A stretch of 6,051 nucleotides of DNA from Synergistaceae bacterium (lineage in GTDB: Bacteria > Synergistota > Synergistia > Synergistales > Synergistaceae): contig JAISRP010000132.1 of the NCBI GenBank assembly GCA_031273585.1, positions 1 through 6,051 on the forward strand, read 5' to 3'. A program made the translations under genes and the position numbers. This document shows, piece by piece, positions 4,615 through 6,051 of this stretch. The notes beneath the pieces are model-generated. The model saw only the letters and a list, made by a program, of their open reading frames with translations. It did not search any database and had not been told where the DNA came from. Within the stretch, counting starts at the first letter, position 1. Each line of letters begins with the position of its first letter.

Positions 4615-6051
4615 ATGGGAAGGCTATACAACGGCCATAAGGCGCTTCACGTCACGGTGGAGATGGCGCCGCTGGCGAAGCAGGGGGGACTGGGGGATGT
4701 TCTGGGGGCGCTTCCAAAGGCGCTCCGAAAGAACGGCGTGGACGCGAGGGTCCTGCTCCCACTGTTCCCCGGCGTCATGGAGAGCGCCCAGAGGCGCGGC
4801 GGATGCAGGCTTCTGCCGGATAGGGTGAATATAGCGATCGACTGGAGGGTGTACTCCGGGTCGATTTACGAGGTCGATCTCGATGGGCTCACGGTATACC
4901 TGCTGGATCAGCCCGAGCTGTTCACGAACCCCAGGATATACCCGACTGTGCTCACCCAGTCGTCCCTCCTGCCGTTCGTATTCCTCTCCCTAGCGGCGCT
5001 GGAGCTGCCGGGAAGCACTGGCTGGCAGCCGGATATCATCCACGTTCACGACTGGTCGACCGCGATAGTCCCCATAGCCCTCCGCTGGCACAGACATTAT
5101 AGGGCGCTGCGGCCGAACTACGACGTGGTGCTCACGATACACAACCTGGCTCATCAGGGCATCGTCGACTCGTCCTTCCTCAACTCGTGGGGTCTGACGA
5201 GGGACTCGTTCTCGCTGGACGGGCTCGAGTTCTACGGGCAGGCAAACATAATAAAGGGGGGCGTCCTCTCCTCTGACGTCATCACGACGGTGAGCCCCCA
5301 CTACTCCTGGGACATACAGACCATCGACGGGGGCTTCGGGCTGCACGGGGTGTTCAGCTCCCTGAGGGGCAAGCTGCACGGAATCCTTAACGGGATCGAT
5401 TACGACATCTGGAACCCCAAGACCGACCCGCTGATCCCGGCCAACTACAGCCCGGGCGACATATCAGGCAAGGCCGCCTGCCGGAGAAAACTGCTCGAAG
5501 TGTGCGGGTGGGAGGACGACGGCAGGCCGATAATAGCCTTCGTCGGCAGGCTCGTGCAGCAGAAGGGCGTGGACATCCTGTTCACCGCGCTCGAATGGAT
5601 GCTGGCCGAGAGCTGCCGGGCGGTCGTGATTGGTTCCGGTCAGCAGCAGTACGAGGACTGGGCCAGGCAGTTCAGGGAGAGGTACCCGGAGCACTTCTGG
5701 TGCCTCACGGATTTCGACGAGGACCTGTCTCACCTGGTGTACGCAGGATCCGACATACTCGCCATGCCGTCGCTCTTCGAGCCCTGCGGGCTCTCTCAGA
5801 TGATAGCGATGGCCTACGGCACGGTACCGGTGGTGCGTGGCACGGGCGGGCTGGCGGACACAGTAATAGACTTCGACTCCTCCGACGATGGGACGGGGTA
5901 TATCTTCAGCGACTACTCCACGGATGAATTTCACAGGGCCGCATCCAGGGCAACGGGGGCGTATCAGGATAAATCCCGTTGGAACGCCGTGATAAAGAAC
6001 GGCATGAATGCGGATTTTTCATGGGACGCCGCTACGACTGCATATATCGAT
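4615..6051 (+). CDS. glgA: Glycogen synthase (GT5), 3'-incomplete at the window edge
   Basis: GlgA transfers glucose from ADP-glucose to the non-reducing end of an alpha-1,4-glucan. From the ATG at 4615 there are 479 codons and no stop before the right edge. Bacterial GlgA is usually about 480 residues, and the final helix (FSWD...YID) has been reached, so only a few residues are missing. The GT-B N-lobe shows VEMAPLAKQGGLGDV (15-29), with Lys22 the ADP-glucose-binding lysine, HVHDWSTA (143-150) and HNLAHQG (176-182). NGIDYDIWNP (259-268) leads into the C-lobe. There GRLVQQKG (311-318) carries Arg312 and Lys317, EPCGLSQ (389-395) carries catalytic Glu389, and GTGGLADTV (409-417) is the last loop. 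The K-x-GGLGD loop has Gln where E. coli has Thr. The ribosome site is poor (AGGG overlapping the glgP stop), so translational coupling to glgP across the 11-nt gap is likely. Confidence 0.96.
   Translation, partial: MGRLYNGHKALHVTVEMAPLAKQGGLGDVLGALPKALRKNGVDARVLLPLFPGVMESAQRRGGCRLLPDRVNIAIDWRVYSGSIYEVDLDGLTVYLLDQPELFTNPRIYPTVLTQSSLLPFVFLSLAALELPGSTGWQPDIIHVHDWSTAIVPIALRWHRHYRALRPNYDVVLTIHNLAHQGIVDSSFLNSWGLTRDSFSLDGLEFYGQANIIKGGVLSSDVITTVSPHYSWDIQTIDGGFGLHGVFSSLRGKLHGILNGIDYDIWNPKTDPLIPANYSPGDISGKAACRRKLLEVCGWEDDGRPIIAFVGRLVQQKGVDILFTALEWMLAESCRAVVIGSGQQQYEDWARQFRERYPEHFWCLTDFDEDLSHLVYAGSDILAMPSLFEPCGLSQMIAMAYGTVPVVRGTGGLADTVIDFDSSDDGTGYIFSDYSTDEFHRAASRATGAYQDKSRWNAVIKNGMNADFSWDAATTAYID

Noticed and set aside
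1..6051. CRISPR array, tRNA, rRNA or riboswitch
   Set aside because: No regularly spaced direct repeats, cloverleaf-like or rRNA-like sequence was seen on either strand. The predicted + strand leader of about 20 nt is too short for a riboswitch.

Overview
The window reads as a chromosomal glycogen/alpha-glucan gene cluster of a G+C-rich bacterium. Three genes lie head to tail on the + strand. First is a two-domain GH57/DUF3536 protein (410-2800), a predicted alpha-glucan-acting enzyme of unknown specificity. Second is a short-form glycogen/alpha-glucan phosphorylase, GlgP (2867-4603). Third is a glycogen synthase, GlgA (4615 to the right edge, missing only its last few residues). The gaps are 66 and 11 nt with no terminator visible, so one operon is likely. 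Codon use is G+C-rich but strongly favours ATA for Ile and AGG for Arg, and the Shine-Dalgarno sites are strong GGAGG types. That pattern resembles Synergistota (anaerobic amino-acid fermenters), but this assignment is inference at low to moderate confidence; no rRNA or marker gene is present.

Functionally the cluster joins the two directions of glycogen turnover. GlgA elongates alpha-1,4 chains from nucleotide-activated glucose. GlgP shortens them to glucose-1-phosphate using a PLP cofactor. The GH57/DUF3536 protein probably remodels or cleaves the alpha-glucan. No ADP-glucose pyrophosphorylase (glgC) or classical GH13 branching or debranching enzyme is in the window.

The left 326 bases differ. 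On the minus strand an uninterrupted frame runs from an ATG at 326 off the left edge. It begins with a signal-peptide-like segment and ends, in the same frame, in a clear match to the C-terminal region of group II intron reverse transcriptase/maturases. The RT domain that should precede it is absent, so this is a 5'-truncated mobile-element remnant, apparently fused to unrelated sequence.

Between the two divergent transcription units (about 327-409) is a compact A+T-rich control region. It holds a perfect 6-bp dyad (348-364), a consensus TATAAT (379-384) and a strong Shine-Dalgarno (397-404). The TATAAT overlaps the furthest-upstream ATG of the GH57 frame (383), so the real start is probably the TTG at 410 or the ATG at 419.

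I see no CRISPR, tRNA, rRNA or intrinsic terminator. The most unfamiliar items are the uncharacterised GH57/DUF3536 enzyme with its cysteine-rich motif and the chimeric intron remnant; I did not find clear evidence of a wholly new system.
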